Source of the DNA: Lachnospiraceae bacterium
GTDB lineage: Bacteria > Bacillota > Clostridia > Lachnospirales > Lachnospiraceae
DNA: 41,199 bases
Direction: 5' to 3'
Assembly (NCBI GenBank): GCA_024698715.1
Contig: JAILRA010000073.1
Coordinates: 1 to 41,199, forward strand
Shown here: one piece after another, positions 41,078 to 41,199 of the stretch
How the letters are laid out: the number at the start of each line of letters is the position of its first letter
How positions within the stretch are numbered: position 1 is the stretch's first letter
Program-made: the position numbers and the translations under genes
Notes under the pieces: generated by a model
What the model was told of the DNA's origin: nothing
Databases searched by the model: none
What the model saw: only the letters and a program-made list of their open reading frames with translations

Positions 41078-41106
41078 TTGACAAGCCTATTTTGAAATGA
41101 TATTAT
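41078..41106 (+). promoter_or_regulatory. Strong promoter at the window end, possibly for an rRNA operon
   Basis: TTGACA (41078-41083), 17 bases, TATTAT (41101-41106), within a very AT-rich upstream tract. It is followed by a hairpin GCACTGCC/GGCAATGC and a leader containing GTACCTTGACAAATAAACAG and ACCCTGAAAATTC, which look like rRNA leader elements of Gram-positive bacteria. No gene starts before 41199. Confidence 0.5.
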
Positions 41107-41199
41107 ATTCAAGCACTGCCGAAAAAAAGGCAATGCAAAGTACCTTGACAAATAAACAGCAATGCAACCCTGAAAATTCAAAAATCGAAGAAATTCGAG

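Noticed and set aside
1-41199. CRISPR arrays, transposases, integrases or phage genes
   Set aside because: No regularly spaced direct repeats and no recombinase, transposase, capsid or terminase motifs were seen in any frame.

Overview
The window is a stretch of AT-rich Gram-positive chromosome, most likely from a Lachnospiraceae member (Clostridia, Butyrivibrio/Pseudobutyrivibrio-like). The evidence is AGA-dominated arginine codons, strong GGAGG ribosome binding sites, TTGACA-N17-TATAAT-like promoters, a meso-diaminopimelate dehydrogenase, a DUF3793 protein beside feoAB, a SUF system with SufU, and hybrid histidine kinases with periplasmic-binding sensor domains. The species assignment is inference.

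Layout. Positions 1-1857: the tail of an isoprenylcysteine methyltransferase-like gene, an ATC-hydrolase-family gene, a 59-residue esterase remnant and an LCM-type methyltransferase. Positions 1876-3555: an isolated two-gene module, an HTH protein plus a HipA/CtkA-like kinase, between two hairpins; the upstream perfect palindrome contains the -35 box of the module's own promoter. Positions 3600-5957: TetR regulator 1, a BAAT-type hydrolase and a membrane protein. Positions 6002-8752 (minus): a hybrid histidine kinase broken by two homopolymer frameshifts. Positions 8916-14789: methyltransferase 1, TetR regulator 2, an ABC half-transporter pair and methyltransferase 2. Positions 14796-18370: an iron-uptake operon (DUF3793, membrane-anchored HMA protein, FeoA, FeoB, FeoC-like). 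Positions 18384-23372: sufCBDSU. Positions 23380-27878: TetR regulator 3, a second ABC pair and a decayed EcfT fragment.

From about 27.9 kb the content is housekeeping: ddh, an lgt-like gene, a ZnuABC-type metal importer, typA/bipA, then a YcxB-like gene, tsaE, tsaB, rimI, rnz, an anchored protein, tsaD, ispD, a membrane protein and two tRNA-Ser genes. The window ends in a strong promoter with a leader that may belong to an rRNA operon.

The most notable signal is regulatory. Five sites of the form GTTAG-N6-CTAAC lie in front of TetR1, both methyltransferases and both ABC pairs. Two near-twin promoters, for sufCBDSU and TetR3, carry a widely split inverted repeat (AGCGAACA ... TGTTCGCT). Together with the Feo, SUF, ECF-relic and Znu genes this suggests a coordinated iron, heme or metallophore acquisition region built around a duplicated TetR-ABC-ABC module. 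The transported compound cannot be read from the sequence. The HTH/HipA-like kinase pair is a separate candidate toxin-antitoxin or defence module.
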